Shown: positions 23,969 to 32,548 of the stretch, one piece after another
Numbering within the stretch: the stretch's first letter is position 1
How the letters are laid out: each line of letters starts with the position of its first letter
Assembly (NCBI GenBank): GCA_029881675.1
Contig: JAOUMD010000007.1
Location: forward strand, 1-41,635
Origin: Minisyncoccota bacterium
GTDB lineage: Bacteria > Patescibacteriota > Microgenomatia > UBA1400 > PJMF01
Direction: 5' to 3'
DNA length: 41,635 bases
The notes under the pieces: generated by a model
The model's database searches: none
The model's input: only the letters and a program-made list of their open reading frames with translations
What the model was told of the DNA's origin: nothing
Translations under genes and position numbers: made by a program

Positions 23969-26482
23969 TTAGCACAAAGCTATCTCTAGGACTTGATCAA
24001 CGTGACCAACTGGAATGAACTTAATTACTTTTTTGACAGAATCAGGAACTTCTTCTAGATCTCTTTCATTATCTTGAGGGATGATGACAGTTTTACTTCC
24101 TGCTCTGTGAGCGGCAATAGACTTTTCTTTAAGTCCACCAATTCTTAGGACTCTTCCTCTTAGAGTGACCTCACCAGTCATAGCTACTTCTCTGTTTACC
24201 GGTTTTTTGGTAAATGCAGAAACGATGGCTGTAGTAATAGTAACTCCAGCAGAAGGACCATCTTTTGGTACAGCTCCTTCAGGGACATGAATATGGACAT
24301 TGTGTTTTGCAAGTTTTGCATCACTAATGCCTAATTTCTTGGAGTTTGCTTTGACATAAGTAAGAGCAGTTTGTGCTGATTCTTTCATCACATCTCCAAG
24401 CTTACCGGTTAGTTTAACAAGACCTTTACCTGGAGTCAGAGCTACTTCGATAAAGAGCATATCACCTCCAACGCTAGTCCATGCTAACCCTGTAGAAAGT
24501 CCTATTTCATTTTCTTTTTCAGTTAAAGTTTCATCAAATCTCTCAGGACCAAGTAGTTCTCTAATTTTTTTATTATCAATGGTGACTTTTTTAGATTTAT
24601 TTTCTAAGAGCTCTCTAGCAGTTTTACGCAGTACTTTACTTAAGTTACGTTCTAAATCTCTAACTCCTGCCTCGCGAGTGTAACGAGAAATGATTTTTTC
24701 AAAGGCAGTGTCCTCTACTTTGATTTCATTATTTGTTAATCCATTAGATAGCATTACTTTATCAAGTAGGTGGTCATGAGCAATATGAAATTTTTCTTGT
24801 CCTGTATAACCAGTATAAGTAATAATTTCTAATCTATCTCTTAAAGCTGGTGGGATAGTATCGAGAGTATTTGCGGTAGTGATAAAAAGAACTTGTGATA
24901 GATCAAATGGTAAATCAAGATAATGATCTTCAAAACCATGGTTTTGCTCTGGGTCTAATGCTTCGAGTAATGCAGCAGAAGGATCACCTTTATAGTCTGA
25001 AGCAAGCTTATCTACTTCATCAAGCATAAAGACAGGATTCATTGTGCCGGCTTGTTTAATCCCGTTAACAATTCTACCAGGCATAGCTCCAACATAAGTT
25101 CTTCTGTGTCCTCTAATTTCAGCTTCGTCTCTAATTCCACCAAGAGAAACTTTTGTAAATTTTCGGCCTAGTGATTCAGCAACTGATTTTCCAATACTAG
25201 TTTTACCAACACCAGGAGGTCCAACAAAACAAAGAATGGTGGGGATTGTTTGATCTGATTTAGCTTTGCCTTTTAGTTTATCTTTTTTTATTTGTTTCAT
25301 TTGCATGACTGCAATGAATTCTAAAATTCTTTCTTTAACTTTTGGTAAACCATAGTGATTCTTTTCTAAAATCTTTTCTGCCTTCTTCAAATCGTAATTA
25401 CCCTTACTGAGCTTACCCCAAGGCATTTCAAAGAAAGTATCTAACCAACTTCTGATATATCCAGCCTCTGGATTATAAGGAGACATTTGTTTTACTTTAC
25501 GGATTTCTTTGGCAACTTTCTTTTTAATCTCTGGATCACATTTAATCTTTTTTAGTTTCTTGGTGTAGTCATCTGCTATTTCAGCTTCATCATCAATTTC
25601 GCCTAGTTCTTTTTGGATTGTTCTAAGACGTTCTCTAAGAACATTTTCACGCATGCTTTTACTCATTTTGCTTTGAGTTTTATTAACCACATCTTTTTCA
25701 ATTTTAAGAATTTCTATTTCATGTGAGAGCCTGGCTGCGACTATCTTCATTCTTTCTTTTACGTCAAGAGTTTCAAGAATTTCTTGTTTCTCATGGGTAG
25801 TGCTTGAAAGCGTACTAGCAATTTGATCAGTTAATTCACCTTGTGATGCCCCACTCATTAGTTTCATAAAGCTCAAGAACTCTACACTTCTGCCCATTTG
25901 AATAGAGTTATGGAATTCTTGTTGCAAATGCTTAGCTAGTGCTTCTGACTCTGAGTCATTATGGTTTACTTCTTTGAGGACTTTAACTTGACCATAGAAT
26001 GGGTTTTGTTTGATATATTTAATGATACCAACTCTCTCAATACCTCTCGCTAGTACGTTCAGCTGAGAATTTGTATCGAGGGCTTTTTCTAAAATGGCTA
26101 GAGTTCCAATAGTGTAGAGGTCAGATACTTTTGGATTTTCAACTTTTGATTTTCTTTGTGTAACAAGTACAACAAGTTTATTGCCTTTTAAGGCTTTTCG
26201 GACTGATTTTTGAGATAGTTTTCTCCCAAAAGTAAGAACTGATTCTGTGCTTGGGTATAAAACACCTTCCTTAATAGGAATAATAGGTAATATAGATTGT
26301 TCAACTAAATCTACTGATGGGTTTCCAGATTTAGATTTACCAAAAAGATCCTGAGTCATTTTTTCAAGTTCTTTGATTTCTTTTTCTAAGTTAGGAATTT
26401 TTTTAACTTTATTAACTTTAGTGACAGTTTTTTCAACTGTTTTTGGCTTGTTGTCTTGAGGAGGTTTCGTATTATCTATCAT
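23969..26482 (-). CDS. lon: ATP-dependent protease Lon (LonA)
   Basis: Cytoplasmic AAA+ protease degrading misfolded and regulatory proteins. All three parts are present: a LAN substrate-binding domain (residues about 65-270, ILPIIPIKEGVLYPSTE), the AAA+ module with Walker A GPPGVGKTS at 421-429 and Walker B MLDEVDKL, and the protease domain with Ser744 in PKDGPSAGVT and the catalytic Lys region (GGLKEKSIAAHRAG). At 837 aa it has an extra Lys-rich N-terminal extension of about 60 residues. Expression is probably heat-inducible: a CIRCE operator overlaps its promoter. Confidence 0.97.
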   Translation of the reverse strand: MIDNTKPPQDNKPKTVEKTVTKVNKVKKIPNLEKEIKELEKMTQDLFGKSKSGNPSVDLVEQSILPIIPIKEGVLYPSTESVLTFGRKLSQKSVRKALKGNKLVVLVTQRKSKVENPKVSDLYTIGTLAILEKALDTNSQLNVLARGIERVGIIKYIKQNPFYGQVKVLKEVNHNDSESEALAKHLQQEFHNSIQMGRSVEFLSFMKLMSGASQGELTDQIASTLSSTTHEKQEILETLDVKERMKIVAARLSHEIEILKIEKDVVNKTQSKMSKSMRENVLRERLRTIQKELGEIDDEAEIADDYTKKLKKIKCDPEIKKKVAKEIRKVKQMSPYNPEAGYIRSWLDTFFEMPWGKLSKGNYDLKKAEKILEKNHYGLPKVKERILEFIAVMQMKQIKKDKLKGKAKSDQTIPTILCFVGPPGVGKTSIGKSVAESLGRKFTKVSLGGIRDEAEIRGHRRTYVGAMPGRIVNGIKQAGTMNPVFMLDEVDKLASDYKGDPSAALLEALDPEQNHGFEDHYLDLPFDLSQVLFITTANTLDTIPPALRDRLEIITYTGYTGQEKFHIAHDHLLDKVMLSNGLTNNEIKVEDTAFEKIISRYTREAGVRDLERNLSKVLRKTARELLENKSKKVTIDNKKIRELLGPERFDETLTEKENEIGLSTGLAWTSVGGDMLFIEVALTPGKGLVKLTGKLGDVMKESAQTALTYVKANSKKLGISDAKLAKHNVHIHVPEGAVPKDGPSAGVTITTAIVSAFTKKPVNREVAMTGEVTLRGRVLRIGGLKEKSIAAHRAGSKTVIIPQDNERDLEEVPDSVKKVIKFIPVGHVDQVLEIALC

Positions 26483-26500
26483 ATTATTTTACTGATTAGA

Positions 26501-26527
26501 TTAGCATTGTAGCTTGAGGAGTGCTAA
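26501..26527. promoter_or_regulatory. CIRCE operator (HrcA-binding site) overlapping the lon promoter
   Basis: TTAGCATTG, 9 nt, GAGTGCTAA. The right half matches the CIRCE consensus (TTAGCACTC-N9-GAGTGCTAA) fully; the left half differs at its last three positions. The 9-9-9 spacing is exact. It overlaps the -10 box and spacer of the lon promoter, the position for repression by HrcA. Confidence 0.85.
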
Positions 26528-26534
26528 ACATCAA
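26506..26534 (-). promoter_or_regulatory. lon promoter
   Basis: Minus strand: TTGATG (26534-26529), 17-nt spacer, TACAAT (26511-26506). The leader before the ATG at 26482 is about 17 nt. CIRCE lies across the -10 box and most of the spacer. Confidence 0.8.
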
Positions 26535-26608
26535 GTAGTGACTTTGATGCCTTTACCAAGGGAAAGTAGATATTGCCTCTGACTATATAAATTTAATATG
26601 ATGTAAGT

Positions 26609-26627
26609 AGGCCTTTTTATTAGGCCT
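26609..26627. repeat. Hairpin just upstream of the Ca2+-ATPase start
   Basis: AGGCCT (26609-26614) and AGGCCT (26622-26627) form a 6-bp stem with a 7-nt loop ending 3 nt before the ATG at 26631. It may affect translation initiation; there is no Shine-Dalgarno sequence outside it. Confidence 0.5.
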
Positions 26628-26630
26628 GTT

Positions 26631-29216
26631 ATGACATTTTATAATCTATCCACTAGCGAAGTATTAAAGAAATTAGATTCTTCTGAAAAAGGACTATCTA
26701 GTTCTAAGACTAGTAGGCTACGAGAAACTCATGGCAAGAATGAGCTAGTAGAAACTCAAAAAATCTCTTCTATAAAGATCTTACTTGAACAATTTTCTTC
26801 ATTTTTAGTTTTACTTCTTTTTGGAGCTTCTATATTAAGTTACTTAATTGGTGAGCATATTGATGCAGTGGTTATCCTCGCTGTTTTAGTAATTAATGCT
26901 GCTGTTGGCTTTGTTCAAGAATATAAGGCAGAAGAGGCGTTGGCTAAATTAAAAAACTTAGAGACTTTAACTGCTTTGGTTATTCGTGATGATGAAGAAA
27001 TGGAAGTTGATTCAATTAATCTCTTGCCCGGGGATATTGTCTTATTAGGTGAAGGAGATAGGGTTCCTGCTGACGGTCGTTTAATTAATACTCTGAATTT
27101 GGAGGTTGATGAAAGTATGCTCACTGGAGAATCTAGAGCTGTTTCAAAAAATACTAAGGAGGTTGGAGAAAAGGCTCCGTTAGCAGAGCGATTCAATATG
27201 GTTTACTCTGGAACGATTGTCACTCGTGGTAAGGGTAGATTTGTTGTCAGTGCAATTGGTATGGAAACAGAGTTTGGCGCTATTGCTAAATTAGTACAAC
27301 AAGTAGAAACAACTAGTACCCCATTGCAAGTTACGCTAGATAAACTGGGACATACCTTGGGTTTGATTAGTGTGGGTTTAGCACTACCGGTATTATTAGT
27401 TGGTCTAAGGATGGGTCGAGAATGGAGTGAGATTGCAATTACAGCTATTGCCTTAGCTGTCTCTGCAATTCCAGAGGGATTACCAATCGTTGTGACTGTC
27501 GCATTAGCTTTTGGAGTAAAAAGAATGGTCAAACGCCATGTCTTAATTCGTAAGTTGAGTGCTGTTGAAGCATTAGGTAGTACAAATATCATTTGTACAG
27601 ATAAGACAGGTACAATTACTCAAAATAAAATGGAAGTATCTCACTTCTATACATTTGATTTAGGGTTTAAACCTTTTAAAGGGAATCTCTCTCTTGTGAA
27701 GAAAGAGGCAGCAAATTTAGTGAAGGCTGCCATTATTTGTAATGATGCTACTTTAAAAATTGGTGATCCTACAGAAAAAGCCTTGGTTAGTTTTGCTTAT
27801 GATGCTGGATCAAATATTAAAATCAGACATGATTATCCTCGTATTAATGAATCCCCTTTTAGCTCTGAGACTAAATACATGATTACTCTTAACCAAATGG
27901 GTAAACATAAGATGGCATTTGCCAAAGGAGCCCCAGAAAAGATAATTTCTTTAAGTAAAATCAATAAAGATCAAAAAAGAAAAATCTTAGAGACAGTTGA
28001 AGAAATGACTTCAAAGGGAATGAGAGTACTTGGATTTGCCTGTAAACCTGTCAAACAAGATAAAGAGTTTGGCAAACATTCTGGTTATGATTTTCTTGGG
28101 TTAGTTGGCTTAATTGATCCTCCACGTAAGTCTGTTAAGGGAGCTATAGCTAAGTGCCAAAAGGCAGGAATTAGAGTAATAATGATTACCGGTGATCATC
28201 CAATCACTGCTCAATCCATTGCAAGACAAGTAGGAATTACGGCAGATAGTGTAGTAACAGGACATGAAATTGATTTTCTTTCGGATAAAGATTTTTCTCG
28301 AATTATTAAGTTTGTCGATGTTTTTGCCAGAGTTTCTCCAGAGCATAAATTAAAGATCTTAGGTGCTTTGCAAGATCAAGGTCATTTTGTAGCTATGACT
28401 GGAGATGGAGTAAATGATGCCCCTGCACTCAAGGAAGCCAATATTGGAATTGCTGTAGGAAGTGGTTCTGATTTGGCAAAAGAAGTCGCAGATATGGTTA
28501 TTTTAAATGATGATTTTGCATCAATTGTTGAAGCTGTAAATGAAGGCCGTGGTATTTTTTCAAATATTAAGAAAGTGATAACTTTCCTGATCGCTGTTAA
28601 TTTTGATGAAATTTTAATGCTGATGGCTAGTATTGTCATGAAGTTACCTTTACCACTTCTTCCGATTCACTTGCTTTGGCTTAATTTAGCAACAGATACG
28701 TTGCCTAGTTTAGCTCTTTCTGTTGATCCATATGCAAAAAATTTGATGAATAAACTACCTTATGATCCTAGAAAAGAAATTACCAAAGGGGTCTTTGGTT
28801 TCTCTATTATTGCAGGTGTTCTGGCATTTATAGCTAGTTTTAGTGTCTTCTTAATAGAGCTCTTCTTCTTTGAGTCATCTGTTGCTAGAGCTCAAACAAT
28901 GACCTTTACTGTGACGGTTCTCTTTGAGTTACTTTTTATCTTTGTTGTTAGAACAAACAAGCGTCTTAAAGACTCTAAACCATTCTCAAACCGTTGGTTA
29001 TTAGCTGCTGTAGGTATTGGTATCACATTACAGATGTTGGCTGTTTATGGACCATATGCTGACAGAATCTTTAAGACAGTGCCATTGAGCCCATTTGATT
29101 TTGTAATGATGTTGCCTTTCGCTTTCTTTGGAATATTTGTTTTTGAGATTATCCGTTTTTGTGAATGCACCTTTTTTGGTAAAAAGATTGATAAAAGTGC
29201 GTTACAATCACATTAA
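26631..29216 (+). CDS. P-type calcium-transporting ATPase (P2A-like)
   Basis: Predicted ATP-driven cation exporter in the cytoplasmic membrane, 861 aa. Motifs in order: TGES (residues 165-168, actuator), PEGLP (281-285, ion site in M4), the phosphorylation site CTDKTGT with Asp324, the nucleotide-binding KGAPEKI, MITGDHPITA, and MTGDGVNDAPALK. In M6 the sequence NLATDTLPSLALSVDP closely matches the SERCA/PMCA ion-binding helix NL.TD..PA.AL. About ten TM helices are visible. Ca2+ is the most likely ion; Mn2+ remains possible. The small TM protein gene begins at its stop codon. Confidence 0.93.
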   Translation: MTFYNLSTSEVLKKLDSSEKGLSSSKTSRLRETHGKNELVETQKISSIKILLEQFSSFLVLLLFGASILSYLIGEHIDAVVILAVLVINAAVGFVQEYKAEEALAKLKNLETLTALVIRDDEEMEVDSINLLPGDIVLLGEGDRVPADGRLINTLNLEVDESMLTGESRAVSKNTKEVGEKAPLAERFNMVYSGTIVTRGKGRFVVSAIGMETEFGAIAKLVQQVETTSTPLQVTLDKLGHTLGLISVGLALPVLLVGLRMGREWSEIAITAIALAVSAIPEGLPIVVTVALAFGVKRMVKRHVLIRKLSAVEALGSTNIICTDKTGTITQNKMEVSHFYTFDLGFKPFKGNLSLVKKEAANLVKAAIICNDATLKIGDPTEKALVSFAYDAGSNIKIRHDYPRINESPFSSETKYMITLNQMGKHKMAFAKGAPEKIISLSKINKDQKRKILETVEEMTSKGMRVLGFACKPVKQDKEFGKHSGYDFLGLVGLIDPPRKSVKGAIAKCQKAGIRVIMITGDHPITAQSIARQVGITADSVVTGHEIDFLSDKDFSRIIKFVDVFARVSPEHKLKILGALQDQGHFVAMTGDGVNDAPALKEANIGIAVGSGSDLAKEVADMVILNDDFASIVEAVNEGRGIFSNIKKVITFLIAVNFDEILMLMASIVMKLPLPLLPIHLLWLNLATDTLPSLALSVDPYAKNLMNKLPYDPRKEITKGVFGFSIIAGVLAFIASFSVFLIELFFFESSVARAQTMTFTVTVLFELLFIFVVRTNKRLKDSKPFSNRWLLAAVGIGITLQMLAVYGPYADRIFKTVPLSPFDFVMMLPFAFFGIFVFEIIRFCECTFFGKKIDKSALQSH

Positions 29217-29398
29217 TGAAAAATAAGGATTTTGTTTCTGTATTACAAAGACAAGCTAAGGAGCAGTCTAGGTTGCATGAAGAAAGGCTATTACCAAAGA
29301 ATGTTGATTGGCTAACTTCAATGATTGGTAATTATCCTTGGCAGTTTATTCTTGTTTTGTCTGTGATTGGGGCGTTAGTGTGGCAGGTGTTTTTTTAA
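29216..29398 (+). CDS. Small single-pass membrane protein coupled to the Ca2+-ATPase
   Basis: A 60-aa protein. The start overlaps the ATPase stop by one base (TAATG), a typical coupled arrangement. The soluble N-terminus is basic and helical ([20 protein letters not shown]), and one TM helix closes the protein ([18 protein letters not shown]). It may be a small regulator or assembly partner of the pump, by analogy with small SERCA-binding peptides; this is inference from position only. It overlaps the convergent prfB end by 4 nt. Confidence 0.65.
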   Translation: MKNKDFVSVLQRQAKEQSRLHEERLLPKNVDWLTSMIGNYPWQFILVLSVIGALVWQVFF

Positions 29399-30486
29399 AG
29401 CTTAATCTCTTCAAAAATAAACTCATCTAAGTCTCCATCTAGTGTTCCAGCAGTATCACTTGTTTCTATACCTGTTCTAGTATCTTTGACTAAATGATAT
29501 GGGTGAAGAACATAGTTTCTAATTTGATTACCCCAGCTGGCATTTGTATGACCACCTTTTTCTTTGGCTATCTCTGCTTGTTGTTTTTCTTCTTCAATAA
29601 GCGCCAATTTAGCTTTAAGAACCTTTAATGCTTTATCTCTATTTTGTGATTGTTTTCTCTCTTCTCTGCATTTCACTACTATGCCTGTTGGCTTATGAGT
29701 TAACTCTACTGCACTACTAGTTTTGTTTACACTCTGTCCTCCTGCTCCACCGGCTCTAGTAAAGTTCCACTCTAAGTCACTATCTTTAAGATCAATGGTG
29801 CTGTCATCTTCAATGATAGGTAGGACTTCTACTAAGGCAAAAGAGGTTTGTCTAAGGTTGTCTGCATTGAATGGAGATTGTCTGACTAATCTATGGGTTC
29901 CTGCTTCTTTTTTTAAATAGCCATAGGCATATGGTGCATTAACTTCATAACTAGCTTCTTTGATACCAGCTGTTTCTCCATTAACTTGACTACTGAGAAG
30001 ATGTTTCCAAGACTTTCTTTCAAAATATCTAGAGTACATTCTAGAGAGCATTGAAGCCCAATCCATGGCTTCAGTTCCGCCTTGTCCAGGATGAATTGAG
30101 ATAATGGCACCTAAGTGGTCATAGTTTCCATTGAGGAACTGGTTTAGTTCTAATTGTTTGAGTAACTTGGTAAATTTTCTAACTTCTGACTTTAACTCTT
30201 CTTCCATCTCGGGTGCTTCTGTTTGAGATTCTTCAATTAGTTCAACTAATGCTTCAACATTTTCTTTTGCGGTTTGAGTTTCTTCAATTTGTTTAATTTT
30301 TTCTTTCCTAATGCTAATTTCCTGCATGACAGTTTGGGCTGAACTAGATTGCCAAAAGTCTGGGACAAAAGTTTGTTTTTCTAAATCATCATATTCTGCT
30401 TTGATAATATCTAAATTGATATCTGCAAGAAGTTGATCAGATTTTTTAGTTAGTGCGGATATTTCATCACGTGTGGCTTGGGTCAT
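29395..30486 (-). CDS. prfB: Peptide chain release factor 2 (no frameshift)
   Basis: Class-1 release factor recognising UAA and UGA. The peptide anticodon SPF is present in [10 protein letters not shown], and the catalytic GGQ in [14 protein letters not shown]. The 363-aa length is normal. The full reading frame runs from one ATG with no in-frame UGA or slippery site, so the usual programmed +1 frameshift autoregulation is absent. TATAAT ends 6 nt before the ATG, inside the end of msrB, suggesting a leaderless transcript. Its presence supports UGA as a stop codon in this organism. Confidence 0.95.
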   Translation of the reverse strand: MTQATRDEISALTKKSDQLLADINLDIIKAEYDDLEKQTFVPDFWQSSSAQTVMQEISIRKEKIKQIEETQTAKENVEALVELIEESQTEAPEMEEELKSEVRKFTKLLKQLELNQFLNGNYDHLGAIISIHPGQGGTEAMDWASMLSRMYSRYFERKSWKHLLSSQVNGETAGIKEASYEVNAPYAYGYLKKEAGTHRLVRQSPFNADNLRQTSFALVEVLPIIEDDSTIDLKDSDLEWNFTRAGGAGGQSVNKTSSAVELTHKPTGIVVKCREERKQSQNRDKALKVLKAKLALIEEEKQQAEIAKEKGGHTNASWGNQIRNYVLHPYHLVKDTRTGIETSDTAGTLDGDLDEFIFEEIKL

Positions 30487-30493
30487 GCTGGTA

Positions 30494-30865
30494 TTATAGC
30501 TGATCTTTTTTTGGAATGAATTTTAGACTAATACTATTGACACAATGTCTAGTATCAGTAGGAGTGAAGTTTTCTCCAATAAAGACATGACCAAGGTGAG
30601 CAGAACAGTTATTACAAATAATTTCTGTTCTTTGTCCATCCTTATCGGGAACATGTTTGATGGCTCCTTTAATTTCTTGATCAAAGCTAGGCCAGCCACA
30701 GTGGGCATCAAATTTACTATCTGAGGTGTATAAAGGAGTTTCACATCTTTTACAAACATATGTACCATCTTCATAGTGAGTATCATATTCTCCTGTGAAA
30801 GGAATTTCTTGACCTTTGTCTACGATAACTTTTTCTTCTTCTTTTGTAAGGCTATTTAATTTCAT
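30494..30865 (-). CDS. msrB: Peptide methionine-R-sulfoxide reductase MsrB
   Basis: Reduces methionine-R-sulfoxide in oxidised proteins. The 123-aa protein has both zinc-binding CxxC pairs (CKRC and CNNC), the substrate-site [12 protein letters not shown], and the catalytic Cys in [11 protein letters not shown]. All family residues are present. It is cytoplasmic: no signal peptide is seen. It lies 7 nt upstream of prfB on the same strand, so both may be transcribed together. Confidence 0.95.
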   Translation of the reverse strand: MKLNSLTKEEEKVIVDKGQEIPFTGEYDTHYEDGTYVCKRCETPLYTSDSKFDAHCGWPSFDQEIKGAIKHVPDKDGQRTEIICNNCSAHLGHVFIGENFTPTDTRHCVNSISLKFIPKKDQL

Positions 30866-30898
30866 TTATTTAAGTTTATCATTTACAGATACAAATAT

Positions 30899-32548
30899 TT
30901 AAAAAGTAATAATTTCATCTTGCTCTAAAACAATGTTTTTACTCTTCCCCATGTAATTAATTTGATATGGAGTTGGTTGTATCCCTGATTGTTTTTGAAT
31001 TTGAAGTTTGCAACTTTTTTCAACACAGATTGTTTGATAGTTAAGAGTAATATTTAAAGTTTTAGATTGTCCTGATTCTAATGGAATGAGAAAGCCGACC
31101 TGTTTAAAATCTTTTCCCTTTGAGTTTGTAATGAGATCTTCATAGAATGATATTTTTTCTTCACCATATCTTACTTCTTTGACAGTTACCATTGGGTTAA
31201 CAATGATTCTTTGATAGTTAATGTAATCAAGTAAACTTTCTGAACCATCATTATGAAACTTTACTTCTAAATCTGTTCTATTTTGTCCTAAGTTGATTTT
31301 AACTTCCCTAGTTATTTTTTTATTTGCTTTGTTTATTCCGACATTTGTTTCTAGGAGATAAAGATAAAAATCACTTTGATCTTGGTACTCTATTTCTCCT
31401 GCTACATTATATTTTACAAAGATGTCTTGAAGTTGTGGATGCCATGAGAATAATTGTAGGTCTTTATGTTGTAAACCCCTTAATAATGTTTCGATTATTT
31501 CAGTTTGTTGTTGTGAATTAAGTTTTGTTAGTTCAATTTTTAGATTATTAAATAATGAAGTAAGAAAATTAGCTTTTTGTTTACTACCAGCAAAGAAGGC
31601 ATTTCTATCTGCCCTTGCCAAGGCAGTTAAATTGTCTGAAGTGACTGTCAGACCATAGTCAGGAAGATAAATATCTCCGACTATTTTTAGTATTTTTTCA
31701 ATTTGGTCAACATTAACAGTGATGATACTGTCGATTTTCCTCTCATCGCCAAAGGCAAAGTAACTAGAAATTATTTTTGCAGAGGTAGGGAAATCAGGAT
31801 GCCAATTAGAATCAGGTAGTCTTAATCCCTGTCCTCCACTTAGGTATTCTTTAGCTCCTGGTGGAGCATCAACAAATCCAGTAAATTGTCCATCTGGCTC
31901 ATAAATATCTTGAATTGTAATATTTGTTACTTTCCCTTCATTTAAATCAATTCTGGCATATGAACCCATAAAGCCACCACTAGCTCTGAGTTCTTCTGTA
32001 TTTTGGAGTAAAATCAAAAAAGTATGAGGGTCTTTATTAATGGTTTTTAAACTATTGATAATCTGATCTGTAATTTTAAGGGTTTGGTTTATCTTATTTG
32101 TGATTGATAAATTTTTTAAAATAAAAGAAGAATTTAAATGATTATTTAGTTCGATTACTTCATTATTAATATCTACCAGTTGTTCTTCTAATACAATTAA
32201 ATTGGCCTGAGGTATAGTTGGATCAAGCATATTTTTTCCAATGTATTGTACATTTTCTTCAAATTGTTCAAGCTTTGAAATTAGAGATAATGACTTAGTC
32301 CATGCTTCTAATGTGTCACTTTGATGAAGAGTAGATTGTGAAATTATTGTTGGAAATAAAATAGCTTTTTGTGAACTAATTTTAGCTTTAGAGAAGTCAT
32401 TCTGGATTAAAAAGTCATAAGTCTTTTTTGTTTGAATTGTTGAGTAAATAAAAGAGAAAATAAAAATAACTATTAGAAACAAAAATAAGATTAATATACT
32501 TTTTTTGTAATTTATCTTAGATAGTAGAGGCAGTCCTGATCGATGCAT
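30899..32548 (-). CDS. DUF4012-domain membrane-anchored surface protein
   Basis: A 549-aa protein with one N-terminal TM anchor (residues about 17-40, ILILFLFLIVIFIFSFIY) and a large extracellular part. The DUF4012 signature NTEELRASGGFMGSYARID is at residues about 180-200, followed by GLRLPDSNWHPDFPTSA and VDQIEKILKIVGDIYLPDYG, both typical of this family. DUF4012 proteins are common in Patescibacteria and Actinobacteria near exopolysaccharide genes; the activity is unknown, though a resemblance to LytR-type proteins has been suggested to me by context only. It overlaps the upstream membrane protein gene by 37 nt. Confidence 0.85.
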   Translation of the reverse strand: MHRSGLPLLSKINYKKSILILFLFLIVIFIFSFIYSTIQTKKTYDFLIQNDFSKAKISSQKAILFPTIISQSTLHQSDTLEAWTKSLSLISKLEQFEENVQYIGKNMLDPTIPQANLIVLEEQLVDINNEVIELNNHLNSSFILKNLSITNKINQTLKITDQIINSLKTINKDPHTFLILLQNTEELRASGGFMGSYARIDLNEGKVTNITIQDIYEPDGQFTGFVDAPPGAKEYLSGGQGLRLPDSNWHPDFPTSAKIISSYFAFGDERKIDSIITVNVDQIEKILKIVGDIYLPDYGLTVTSDNLTALARADRNAFFAGSKQKANFLTSLFNNLKIELTKLNSQQQTEIIETLLRGLQHKDLQLFSWHPQLQDIFVKYNVAGEIEYQDQSDFYLYLLETNVGINKANKKITREVKINLGQNRTDLEVKFHNDGSESLLDYINYQRIIVNPMVTVKEVRYGEEKISFYEDLITNSKGKDFKQVGFLIPLESGQSKTLNITLNYQTICVEKSCKLQIQKQSGIQPTPYQINYMGKSKNIVLEQDEIITF

